NCBI RefSeq assembly: GCF_003751785.1
Contig: NZ_RKIE01000003.1
Coordinates: 248,001-312,000, forward strand
Direction of reading: 5' to 3'
Origin: Frigoribacterium sp. PhB160
Lineage (GTDB): Bacteria > Actinomycetota > Actinomycetes > Actinomycetales > Microbacteriaceae
DNA length: 64,000 bases
In this document: positions 19,912 to 27,152 of the stretch, one piece after another
Layout: every line of letters starts with the position of its first letter
Numbering within the stretch: position 1 is the first letter of the stretch
The notes under the pieces: model-generated
Told to the model about the DNA's origin: nothing
The model's input: only the letters and a program-made list of their open reading frames with translations
The model's database searches: none
Translations under genes and position numbers: made by a program

Positions 19912-20451
19912 ATGTCACTCCACACTGCTGTCGCCACCATGAAGACGAACAAGGGCACCATCAAGATCGACCTGTTCGGCAACCACGCCCCGAAGACCGT
20001 CGCCAACTTCACCGGTCTCGCGACCGGCACGATCGAGTGGACCCACCCCTCCACGGGCAAGGTCAGCACCGACAAGCTGTACGACGGCGTCGTGTTCCAC
20101 CGCATCATCAAGGACTTCATGCTCCAGGGCGGCGACCCGCTCGGCCAGGGCATCGGCGGCCCCGGCTACCAGTTCGACGACGAGATCCACCCCGAGCTCG
20201 ACTTCTCGAAGCCCTACGTTCTGGCCATGGCCAACGCGGGCATCCAGGGCGGCCGCGGCACCAACGGCTCGCAGTTCTTCATCACGACCGTGCCCACCCC
20301 GTGGCTGCAGGGCAAGCACACCATCTTCGGCGTCGTCTCCGACGACGAGTCCAAGAAGGTCGTCGACGCCATCGAGGCCGTCTCGACCGACGCGCGCGAC
20401 AAGCCCCTCGACGACGTCGTCATCGAGAGCGTCACCATCGACGAGGTCTAG
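19912..20451 (+). CDS. ppiA: Peptidyl-prolyl cis-trans isomerase, cyclophilin type
   Basis: Cyclophilins isomerise Xaa-Pro bonds. The 179-residue protein is essentially one cyclophilin domain, with VVFHRIIKDFMLQGGDP (catalytic Arg and the FHR motif) near residue 61, GTNGSQFFITTVPTPWLQGKHTIFG near residue 120 and no signal peptide, so it is probably cytoplasmic. Two ATGs are possible (19903 and 19912). GGAAGA directly abuts the first and is 9 bases from the second, so I chose the second. The next gene starts at the base after its stop. Confidence 0.94.
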   Translation: MSLHTAVATMKTNKGTIKIDLFGNHAPKTVANFTGLATGTIEWTHPSTGKVSTDKLYDGVVFHRIIKDFMLQGGDPLGQGIGGPGYQFDDEIHPELDFSKPYVLAMANAGIQGGRGTNGSQFFITTVPTPWLQGKHTIFGVVSDDESKKVVDAIEAVSTDARDKPLDDVVIESVTIDEV

Positions 20452-21297
20452 GTGAGCCAGGTCCCGCCCGAGTCCTCCGACCACTGCTACCGCCACCCCG
20501 ACCGGCAGAGCTTCGTCCTCTGCCAGCGGTGTGGGCGCACCATCTGCGGTCAGTGCCAGACGCCCGCAGCCGTGGGCGTGCACTGCCCGGAGTGCGTTCG
20601 CGAGGCCCAGGCCTCGGCGCCCCGGGTGACGTCGGCCACGGTGACGCGCCTGCGCGGTGCGGCTCGAGGCGGGGCCCCCGTCGTCACGTGGTCGCTGATC
20701 GCGATCAACGTCCTCGTCTACGTCGTGCAGTTCGTGAGCGGAGGCGCCGTCACCTCGGCCCTCTCGTTCTACGCCCCGATCGCGCTCGACCAGCCGTGGC
20801 GGATCGTCACGTCGATGTTCACGCACGGCAGCGTGCTGCACATCCTCTTCAACATGTACGCGCTCTTCATCTTCGGGGCGCAGCTCGAGAGGACCCTCGG
20901 GCGGGGCCGCTACCTCGCGCTGTACGCCATCAGCGGGCTCGGCGGTGCCGCCGCCGTGTCGCTCCTCGCCCCCGGCACGCCGGTCGTGGGGGCCTCGGGC
21001 GCGATCTTCGGCCTGATGGCGGCGTTCTTCGTCATCTCCCGCAGCCTGGGCGGCTCGAACGGCATCCAGCTGCTGGTGCTCCTCGCCATCAACTTCGTGA
21101 TCGGGCTCGTGTCGCCGGCCATCTCGTGGCAGGCGCACATCGGCGGCCTGCTGGTCGGCGCCGCCGTGGCCTGGGTCTTCACGAAGACCCGGCACCGTTC
21201 CAGGACGAAGGTGCAGATCGCCGCGCTGTCCGGCATCGGGCTCGTCCTGCTGGCGATCGTGTTGGTGCGCTCTGCCCAGTTCCTCGGCGTGCTCTAG
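20452..21297 (+). CDS. Rhomboid family intramembrane serine protease with N-terminal zinc finger
   Basis: Rhomboids cut transmembrane substrates inside the bilayer. Residues about 12-48 form a B-box-like zinc finger (CYRHPDRQSFVLCQRCGRT, CGQC, HCPECV). About six membrane segments follow. The catalytic serine is in GASGAIFGL near residue 184 and the catalytic histidine is in AHIGGLLVG near residue 228. The WRIVTSMFTHGS...HILFNMYAL segment is the rhomboid L1/TM2 signature. The GTG start directly abuts the ppiA stop, implying coupled translation. Substrate unknown. Confidence 0.92.
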   Translation: MSQVPPESSDHCYRHPDRQSFVLCQRCGRTICGQCQTPAAVGVHCPECVREAQASAPRVTSATVTRLRGAARGGAPVVTWSLIAINVLVYVVQFVSGGAVTSALSFYAPIALDQPWRIVTSMFTHGSVLHILFNMYALFIFGAQLERTLGRGRYLALYAISGLGGAAAVSLLAPGTPVVGASGAIFGLMAAFFVISRSLGGSNGIQLLVLLAINFVIGLVSPAISWQAHIGGLLVGAAVAWVFTKTRHRSRTKVQIAALSGIGLVLLAIVLVRSAQFLGVL

Positions 21298-21320
21298 CGA
21301 GCTCGAGCCGGCGCGGGCAC

Positions 21321-21356
21321 GAAGGAGGCGGTACCCACCCGGGTACCGCCTCCTTC
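21321..21356. terminator. Strong bidirectional terminator between rhomboid gene and crgA
   Basis: A perfect 16-base stem (21321-21336 with 21341-21356) has a 4-base loop ACCC. It lies in the convergent gap 24 bases past the rhomboid stop. Confidence 0.8.
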
Positions 21357-21395
21357 GTTCGTCGCTCCTCGCGCCGCCCACCTCGGGGCCCGAGC

Positions 21396-21417
21396 TTCTC
21401 CACAGAAGTTATCCACA
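21396..21417. promoter_or_regulatory. Off-origin DnaA box pair
   Basis: TTATCCACA at 21409-21417 is a perfect box; TTCTCCACA at 21396-21404 has one mismatch. Both read on the plus strand and are 13 bases apart, followed by the AT-rich stretch 21418-21452. They are 12 kb from oriC in the convergent gap between the rhomboid gene and crgA. Confidence 0.65.
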
Positions 21418-21478
21418 GGCTTATTAACACTGGGGACAATTACACGGATGTAACTCCGAACGTGCGTTCGAGCCGGGG

Positions 21479-21742
21479 TCAGCGCCAGCGGGTCGTCATG
21501 AGGAAGCCGATGAACATAATGCCGAAGCCGATGAGGATGTTCCACGAGCCGAGCGACTGCACGGGCAGGGTGCTCTGGCTCACGTAGAAGACGACGATCC
21601 AGGCAAGGCCGACGAGCATGAAGCCGAACATGACCGGCTTGAACCACACCGGGTTGGGCGCGTCGGCGGAGGTGCGAGCCTCTCCGGAGCGGGCCTCGCG
21701 GACGCGGGCGGGCTTCGAGGTGCGGTTCGAGTCTTTGGCCAT
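21479..21742 (-). CDS. crgA: Cell division protein CrgA
   Basis: CrgA is a small actinobacterial divisome protein that recruits cell-wall synthases and contacts FtsZ, FtsQ and FtsI. The 87-residue form starts MAKDSNRTSKPARV. It has a basic N-terminal tail and two membrane helices: KPVMFGFMLVGLAWIVVFYVS and, after STLPVQSLGS, NILIGFGIMFIGFLMTT. The ATG at 21742 is 7 bases from a TAGGAT box, whereas the in-frame ATG at 21751 overlaps that box, so the shorter form is preferred and the mRNA is probably leaderless. Confidence 0.93.
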   Translation of the reverse strand: MAKDSNRTSKPARVREARSGEARTSADAPNPVWFKPVMFGFMLVGLAWIVVFYVSQSTLPVQSLGSWNILIGFGIMFIGFLMTTRWR

Positions 21743-21749
21743 GGCGCAC

Positions 21750-21755
21750 ATCCTA
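21750..21755 (-). promoter_or_regulatory. -10 box of leaderless crgA
   Basis: TAGGAT on the minus strand ends 7 bases before the crgA ATG at 21742, leaving no room for a leader. Confidence 0.6.
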
Positions 21756-21824
21756 CCGTCAGGGTCCCCGCGGGCCCCTGGACAGCCCGGACCCCGGGCG
21801 GCGGAGCGCGCCGGGGGCGCTGAC

Positions 21825-21830
21825 TAGGAT
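21825..21830 (+). promoter_or_regulatory. -10 box of leaderless sortase gene
   Basis: TAGGAT is followed by six bases and the ATG at 21837. Confidence 0.6.
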
Positions 21831-21836
21831 CGACCC

Positions 21837-22604
21837 ATGACCGACGACCAGCGCCGACCTCGTGGTCGACGGACGGCCGCCGTCCGGAGGCCTCGCCGCC
21901 GCGTCTCGGTCGTGGGCGTGCTCGGCGAGCTGCTCATCACCGCCGGCGTGCTCGTGCTCCTCTTCATCGGCTGGCAGCAGTGGTTCAACGACCTCGTCGT
22001 CGCCGGTGAGCACCGTGACCAGGCGTCCCAGCTCAGCGACCAGTTCCGCCAGCAGGCGGCCGAGCAGCCCTCCGCGCCCGCGGACGGCGAGCCGCCCGTG
22101 ACTCCGGCCCCGGCCGAGGCCGAGACGTTCGCGAACTTCTACGTGCCGCGCTTCGGCGCCGACTACGCCGTGCCGATCGCCGGGGGCACGAGCACCGTGC
22201 GGACCCTGAACGCCATCGGCATCGGCCACTACGACGACACCCAGATGCCCGGCGAGGTGGGCAACTTCGGGGTCGCCGCCCATCGCACGACCTACGGCGC
22301 CCCGTTCGCGCAGATCGCGGACCTCCAGGAGGGCGACCGGATGTACGTGCAGACGAAGGACGGGTGGTACACCTACGTGTTCCGCAACCTCCAGTACGTG
22401 CAGCCGACCCAGGTCTCGGTGCTGCAGCCGGTGCCCGACGCGCCCGACGTGAGCGCCGCCTCCGGGGAGCGTCTCATCACCCTGACCAGCTGCAACCCGA
22501 AGTACACGGCCCAGGAGCGCATCGTCGCCTACGGCGTGTACGACTCGTGGCAGCCGCTCGACCAGGTGCCGGCCGAGCTGGCCGCCGCCGGCGTGGGGAG
22601 CTGA
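21837..22604 (+). CDS. Class E sortase
   Basis: Sortases attach secreted proteins to the cell wall. The 255-residue protein has a basic N-terminus, one membrane helix (about residues 26-46) and an extracytoplasmic catalytic domain. The catalytic His is in FGVAAHRTTYG near residue 145, and the catalytic Cys is in ITLTSCNPKY near residue 222, with the Arg of ERIVAYG after it. The TLxSC motif and actinobacterial context fit class E, which uses LAxTG-type signals. It heads a small run with a 53-residue membrane peptide and pabA. A TAGGAT box 6 bases upstream suggests a leaderless mRNA. Confidence 0.92.
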   Translation: MTDDQRRPRGRRTAAVRRPRRRVSVVGVLGELLITAGVLVLLFIGWQQWFNDLVVAGEHRDQASQLSDQFRQQAAEQPSAPADGEPPVTPAPAEAETFANFYVPRFGADYAVPIAGGTSTVRTLNAIGIGHYDDTQMPGEVGNFGVAAHRTTYGAPFAQIADLQEGDRMYVQTKDGWYTYVFRNLQYVQPTQVSVLQPVPDAPDVSAASGERLITLTSCNPKYTAQERIVAYGVYDSWQPLDQVPAELAAAGVGS

Positions 22605-22606
22605 CC

Positions 22607-22768
22607 GTGTACGGAGCCCTCTGGCGTATCCTTCCAGGGCCGTGGTGGGTCAGGCTGGTCATCGTGCTGGTGCTGCTCGCCGCGGCGCTCTACGCGCTCG
22701 TGGAGTGGGTCTTCCCGCTCGTGAACGAGATCATCCCCGCCCCCGACGTCACCGTGGAGGACTCGTGA
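22607..22768 (+). CDS. Small single-pass membrane protein
   Basis: The GTG at 22607 opens a 53-residue frame beginning MYGALWRILPGPWWVRLVI (GTG read as Met). It has one membrane helix (LVIVLVLLAAALYALVEWVF) and an acidic tail PDVTVEDS. It fits exactly between the sortase stop (2 bases away) and the pabA start (GTGA overlap). Similar short frames sit here in related genomes, from memory. Role unknown; it could be a sortase or transporter accessory peptide. Confidence 0.75.
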   Translation: MYGALWRILPGPWWVRLVIVLVLLAAALYALVEWVFPLVNEIIPAPDVTVEDS

Positions 22769-23403
22769 CCCGCATCCTCGTGGTCGACAACTACGACAGC
22801 TTCGTCTACACCCTGAACGGCTACCTGCAGCAGCTCGGCGCCGAGACCGAGGTCGTGCGCAACGACTCGTTCGCGGCGGCCGACGCCCGGTCGCGCATCG
22901 ACGAGTACGACGCCGTGCTGCTGTCGCCCGGGCCGGGCACGCCCGCGGCGGCCGGCGTCTCGATCGACGTCGTCCACGCCGCCCTGGCGGTCGACAAGCC
23001 GCTGCTGGGCGTCTGCCTCGGCCACCAGGCGATCGCGGAGGCGCTGGGCGCCACCGTCACCCACGCCGACGAGCTCATGCACGGCAAGACCTCGCGGGTG
23101 ACGCACGACGACAGCGGGTTCTACGACGGCGTGCCGCAGCCGTTCACCGCGACGCGGTACCACTCGCTCGCGGTCGTCGACGACACCGTGCCCGCCGACC
23201 TCGAGGTGACGTCGCGGACGGAGGGCGGGGTGATCATGGGCCTCCGCCACCGGGCGGCGCCCGTGTACGGCGTGCAGTTCCACCCCGAGTCCGTGCTCAC
23301 CGAGGGCGGTTACCGCATGATCGGCAACTGGCTCGCCGTGGCCGGCCTGCCCGAGGCGGCCGTCACCGCCCGCGGACTCGACCCGCTCGTCGACCTCGGC
23401 TGA
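22765..23403 (+). CDS. pabA: Glutamine amidotransferase, aminodeoxychorismate/anthranilate synthase component II
   Basis: This class I glutamine amidotransferase releases ammonia from glutamine for chorismate amination in folate or tryptophan synthesis. The 212-residue protein starts VTRILVVDNYDSFVYTLNGYL. The nucleophilic Cys is in LLGVCLGHQAIAEALG near residue 77, and the His-Glu pair is in YGVQFHPESVLTEGG near residue 173. The oxyanion signature SPGPGTP is present. No component I gene is adjacent, so PabA and TrpG roles cannot be separated. It converges on pknB, 24 bases away. Confidence 0.92.
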   Translation: MTRILVVDNYDSFVYTLNGYLQQLGAETEVVRNDSFAAADARSRIDEYDAVLLSPGPGTPAAAGVSIDVVHAALAVDKPLLGVCLGHQAIAEALGATVTHADELMHGKTSRVTHDDSGFYDGVPQPFTATRYHSLAVVDDTVPADLEVTSRTEGGVIMGLRHRAAPVYGVQFHPESVLTEGGYRMIGNWLAVAGLPEAAVTARGLDPLVDLG

Positions 23404-23427
23404 CGACGCCGGGACCCGGCGTCGGCG

Positions 23428-25140
23428 TCACTCGGCGCTGCAGACCCCGAGCTGGATCGACGACCCCTGGGGCTGGTCGCCCGGCGGGAGGGACTGCGTG
23501 GAGACGGTCTGACCCGAGCAGCCGTCGTCGGTGTACGTGCCCACGGTGAGGCCGAGCTGGTCTTGCAGCAGGTCGACGGCCGTGGTCACCGACTGGCGCG
23601 TGACGTCGGGCACCTGCACGAGGCCGTTCGAGACGACGAGGTCGATCGTGGTGCCCTCGCGCAGCTCGCTGCCCTCGGCCTCGGAGGCCTCGAGCACGCC
23701 GCCCTCGGCCACGTCGACCGAGTAGTCGGTGGTCTGCTTGCCCTGGTCGAGGCCCGCCGCCGTGACCGCCTGCCAGGCCGCTGCGACGTCGAGGCCCGCC
23801 ACGGCGGGCATCGTCGACATCACCGGCCCCGACGAGACCGTCAGGGTGATCTGCATGCCGGCCGGCACGTCGGTCGTGCCCCCGGCCGGGTCGGCCGAGA
23901 TGACCTGCCCCTCGGGCACGGTGTCGTCGGGCACCTCGGACCGGACGGCCACGAGGCCGAGGTCTTCGAGGTCGGCCGCGGCGTCGTCGTAGCTCATGCC
24001 CACCACGGCGGGCACGGTGGCGCCCTGCGACGTCGTGATCTCGGGCGGCCGGATGTTGGCGACCCAGAAGACGACGGCCACGATGACGATGGCGACGAGG
24101 ACGATGCCCGCCCAGATCCACGCGACCGGCGGCCGCGTCTGGGTGCGCTGCGGACGGTCGTTGTCGTCGGAGGAGAGCTCTTTGAGGGCCGCCTCGCTGC
24201 CCGCGCTCGCGCGCGGGTCGACGCCGAAGAGGGTCGTGCCGGCGTCGTGCACCGGGGGACGACGAGCGGGCGCCCGGCCCTGGCCGGCCGCCTCGACGTC
24301 GTCACGGAAGTCGGCGGCGGTCTGGAACCGCTCGAAGCGGTCTTTCGCGAGGGCCCGCAGGACGACGGCGTCGAGCGCGGGCGAGATGCCGGGCTCGATC
24401 GTGCTCGGCGGCACCGGTGCCTCGCTGACGTGCTGGTACGCGACCGCGACCGGCGAGTCGCCGCGGAACGGCGGGCGCCCGGTGAGCAGCTCGAAGAGCA
24501 GCACGCCGGTCGAGTAGAGGTCGGAGCGGGAGTCGACGGTCTCGCCGCGGGCCTGCTCGGGGCTGAAGTACTGGGCCGTGCCGAGGATCGCCGTGGTCTG
24601 GGCGACCGTCGCCGACGAGTCGGAGATCGCGCGCGCGATGCCGAAGTCCATGACCTTGACCTGGCCGGTGTGGGTGACCATGACGTTGCCGGGCTTGATG
24701 TCGCGGTGGACGACGCCGGCACGGTGCGAGTACTCGAGCGCGGTCAGGATGCCCTGCGTGATGCGGACGGCCTCGGCGGGGTCGAGGGGCCCCTCGCGGA
24801 CCATGTCTTTCAGGAGGCGGCCCTCGACGTGCTCCATGACGATGAAGGGCACCTGCACCTCGTGCCCCCGCGCGTCGCGCACCGTCTCTTCTCCGGCGTC
24901 GAAGACCCGGACGATGGTCGGGTGGGCCATGCGAGCGGCCGCCTGGGCCTCTTGGCGGAAGCGGGTGCGGAAGGCGGGATCGGTGGCGAGGGCCGGCTTC
25001 ATCAGCTTGATCGCGATGCGGCGGCCGAGCCGGGCATCGGTGCCGACGTGCACGTCGGCCATGCCGCCCCGACCGATCAGCTCGCCGATCTGGTACCGGT
25101 TGGCGAGGAGGTGAACGCCCTCTCTCACACCTTCAGCCAC
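23428..25140 (-). CDS. pknB: Serine/threonine protein kinase PknB with PASTA domains
   Basis: PknB senses muropeptides and regulates cell-wall synthesis and division. The kinase domain (residues about 13-275) has GRGGMADVHVG, the Lys in IAIKLMKP, VHRDIKPGNVMV near residue 143, DFGIAR and YFSPEQARG. A membrane helix (AWIWAGIVLVAIVIVAVVF, near residue 345) leads to three extracellular PASTA repeats (from VPAVVGMSYDDA, MPAVAGLDVAAA and VPDVTRQSVTTA). The start is uncertain: GTG at 25140 has GGGAG 8 bases upstream, while GTG 25128 and 25149 are alternatives. It has its own -10 box and is cut off from pknA by a hairpin. Confidence 0.94.
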   Translation of the reverse strand: MAEGVREGVHLLANRYQIGELIGRGGMADVHVGTDARLGRRIAIKLMKPALATDPAFRTRFRQEAQAAARMAHPTIVRVFDAGEETVRDARGHEVQVPFIVMEHVEGRLLKDMVREGPLDPAEAVRITQGILTALEYSHRAGVVHRDIKPGNVMVTHTGQVKVMDFGIARAISDSSATVAQTTAILGTAQYFSPEQARGETVDSRSDLYSTGVLLFELLTGRPPFRGDSPVAVAYQHVSEAPVPPSTIEPGISPALDAVVLRALAKDRFERFQTAADFRDDVEAAGQGRAPARRPPVHDAGTTLFGVDPRASAGSEAALKELSSDDNDRPQRTQTRPPVAWIWAGIVLVAIVIVAVVFWVANIRPPEITTSQGATVPAVVGMSYDDAAADLEDLGLVAVRSEVPDDTVPEGQVISADPAGGTTDVPAGMQITLTVSSGPVMSTMPAVAGLDVAAAWQAVTAAGLDQGKQTTDYSVDVAEGGVLEASEAEGSELREGTTIDLVVSNGLVQVPDVTRQSVTTAVDLLQDQLGLTVGTYTDDGCSGQTVSTQSLPPGDQPQGSSIQLGVCSAE

Positions 25141-25187
25141 GCCCTGCACTCCCGTCGAGACCGCTGTCGGTTCCCACGGTCGGAGCA

Positions 25188-25193
25188 AGTGTA
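25188..25193 (-). promoter_or_regulatory. Candidate -10 element of pknB
   Basis: TACACT on the minus strand lies about 48 bases before the chosen GTG, downstream of the pknA terminator. Confidence 0.5.
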
Positions 25194-25270
25194 CTGGCCA
25201 CGCTGCCCCCAGATCGGGTGCCGACGTACGCCCGAGGGATGATTGTCAGCGCTTCGTGACCCCGGACGCG

Positions 25271-25306
25271 ACGGAGGCCGCGACCCTCGCGGGTCGCGGC
25301 CTCCGT
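25271..25306 (-). terminator. Strong hairpin between pknA and pknB
   Basis: A perfect 16-base stem (25271-25286 with 25291-25306) closes a TCGC loop, 19 bases past the pknA stop. It has the same size and loop length as the terminator at 21321-21356. Confidence 0.8.
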
Positions 25307-25325
25307 GCGTGTCTCAGCGGCGGGC

Positions 25326-27152
25326 TCAGGGCCGCCCGTTGCCGCCGTTCCCGTTCCCGTTGCCGCCCTCGCCACCGCCGTTGCCGGGGCTCGACGGGGA
25401 GGGGCTCTCGGCCGCGGGCTGGGTGACCGCGATGGTCACGCCGGCCGAGGCGGTGCTGGCGAGCTGGCCGCAGTTGGCGACGTAGGTGACGGTCATGTTG
25501 CCGGGCGTCGTGGACTTCACGTCGACCTGCGTCACGTTGGTGCCCAGACCGCCGCCGGCGGCCCCGCTCACGTCGGTGCCGCCCGTGATGTTGTACGAGT
25601 AGCCGGTCAGCGAGTAGCCGGTCGGGCAGTTCTGGTAGGCCTGCCACGAGACCGTCACCGTCGACTCGCCGTCGCCCACGACCGTCGTCTCGGACGCCGA
25701 GGGCGCGGTCGGCTGGGTGGGCGTCGGCGCCGCGCGGAAGATCGCCAGCGTGATGGTGTCGCCCTCGGACAGGTTGCCCGTCGGGTTGAGGCTCGCGACC
25801 GTGCCGTCGGCGGCCGCGTCGGGTGCCGGGGTGGAGCTGTCGACCGACTCGACCACGAGGCCGAGGTCTTCGAGCTGCGCGCGGGCGTCGGCCTCGGCGA
25901 GGCCGATGTAGTCGCTGGCGTTGACGGGGATCGTGGTGGGCGTGTCGACCGGGGTCTCGCTCGGCGTCGTCTGCGTCTGCGAGGGCGTCTGGCTGGGGGC
26001 TGACGCCGAGGGCGTGTCGACCGGGTCGGGCTGGTCGGACGAGACCGCGAACGCGATGAGCGCGGCGACGCCGACGAGCACGACGACGCCCAGCACGATG
26101 AGGGGCCAGAACCACGGGCTGCGCGGCTTCTTCTCGTCGGGGAGCTCGTCGTGCAGCGCGTCGGGGTCGGCCGAGCCCGGGACGTAGCCACCGGTCGCGG
26201 GCTGGGCGGAGGACCCGGTCGGGTCGTAGAGCCGCGTCGTCGCGTCCTGCGCGGCGAACGCGCGGGTCGCGGCGTCGGCCGACAGGGCGCCGGCCGCGGC
26301 GATGGCCGGGACGGCGACCGTGGCGGCGGCGACGTCGCCCCGGCGGAGGGCCCGGGCGGCCTGCGCCAGGGCCGAGGCGGAGGCGGGACGGTCGGCGGGC
26401 TTCTTCGCGATGCACGAGAGCACGAGGCGACGGACGGGCTCGGAGACCGTCGAGGGGAGGTCCGGCGGCTGCTCGTTGATCTGCGCCATGGCGATGGCGA
26501 CCTGCGACTCGCCCGTGAACGGACGACGGCCGGCGAGGGCCTCGTACGCCACGATGCCGAGCGAGTAGATGTCGGTGCTCGGCGACGCCGGGTGCCCGCT
26601 CGCCTGCTCGGGCGAGAGGTACTGCACCGTGCCCATGACCTGGCCGGTCGCGGTGAGTGGGACCTGGTCGGCGATGCGCGCGATGCCGAAGTCGGTGATC
26701 TTCACGCGGCCGTCGGGGGTGACGAGCAGGTTGCCCGGCTTGATGTCGCGGTGCACGAGGCCCGCGGCGTGGGCCGCCTGCAGGGCCGACGCGGTCTGCG
26801 CGACGATGTCGAGCACCTTGTCGGTCGGGAGCACGCGGTCGCGCTCGAGGACGGTCGACATGGCCTCGCCGGGGACGAGCTCCATGACGAGGTACGCGCT
26901 GCCCTCCTCCTCGCCGTAGTCGAAGACGTTGGCGATGCCCTCGTGGTTCACGAGGGCCGCGTGCCGTGCCTCTGCCCGGAAGCGCTCGAGGAACCCGGGG
27001 TCGCCGAGGTACTCGTCCTTGAGGATCTTGATCGCGACCGTGCGGCCGATGACGAGGTCGGTGGCCTCCCAGACCTCGCCCATGCCGCCGATGGCGACGC
27101 GGGTCGAGAGCTGGTAACGCCCACCGAAGGTGATTCCGCCCGAAGGTCTCAT
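25326..27152 (-). CDS. pknA: Serine/threonine protein kinase PknA with PASTA and Fn3-like ectodomain
   Basis: PknA phosphorylates division and cell-wall proteins. The ATG at 27152 overlaps the pbpA stop (ATGA) and gives 608 residues. The kinase domain spans about residues 8-275, with VAIGGMGEVWEA, AIKILKDEY, VHRDIKPGNLLV near residue 133, ITDFGIAR and YLSPEQASG. A membrane helix lies near residues 345-370 (PLIVLGVVVLVGVAALIAFAV). Outside are one PASTA-like unit (YIGLAEADARAQLEDLGL, about 411-472) and a beta-rich, Fn3-like domain with two Cys (VTVSWQAYQNCPTGY...YVANCGQL), then a Gly/Asn tail. M. tuberculosis PknA lacks such an ectodomain (family knowledge). Confidence 0.94.
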   Translation of the reverse strand: MRPSGGITFGGRYQLSTRVAIGGMGEVWEATDLVIGRTVAIKILKDEYLGDPGFLERFRAEARHAALVNHEGIANVFDYGEEEGSAYLVMELVPGEAMSTVLERDRVLPTDKVLDIVAQTASALQAAHAAGLVHRDIKPGNLLVTPDGRVKITDFGIARIADQVPLTATGQVMGTVQYLSPEQASGHPASPSTDIYSLGIVAYEALAGRRPFTGESQVAIAMAQINEQPPDLPSTVSEPVRRLVLSCIAKKPADRPASASALAQAARALRRGDVAAATVAVPAIAAAGALSADAATRAFAAQDATTRLYDPTGSSAQPATGGYVPGSADPDALHDELPDEKKPRSPWFWPLIVLGVVVLVGVAALIAFAVSSDQPDPVDTPSASAPSQTPSQTQTTPSETPVDTPTTIPVNASDYIGLAEADARAQLEDLGLVVESVDSSTPAPDAAADGTVASLNPTGNLSEGDTITLAIFRAAPTPTQPTAPSASETTVVGDGESTVTVSWQAYQNCPTGYSLTGYSYNITGGTDVSGAAGGGLGTNVTQVDVKSTTPGNMTVTYVANCGQLASTASAGVTIAVTQPAAESPSPSSPGNGGGEGGNGNGNGGNGRP

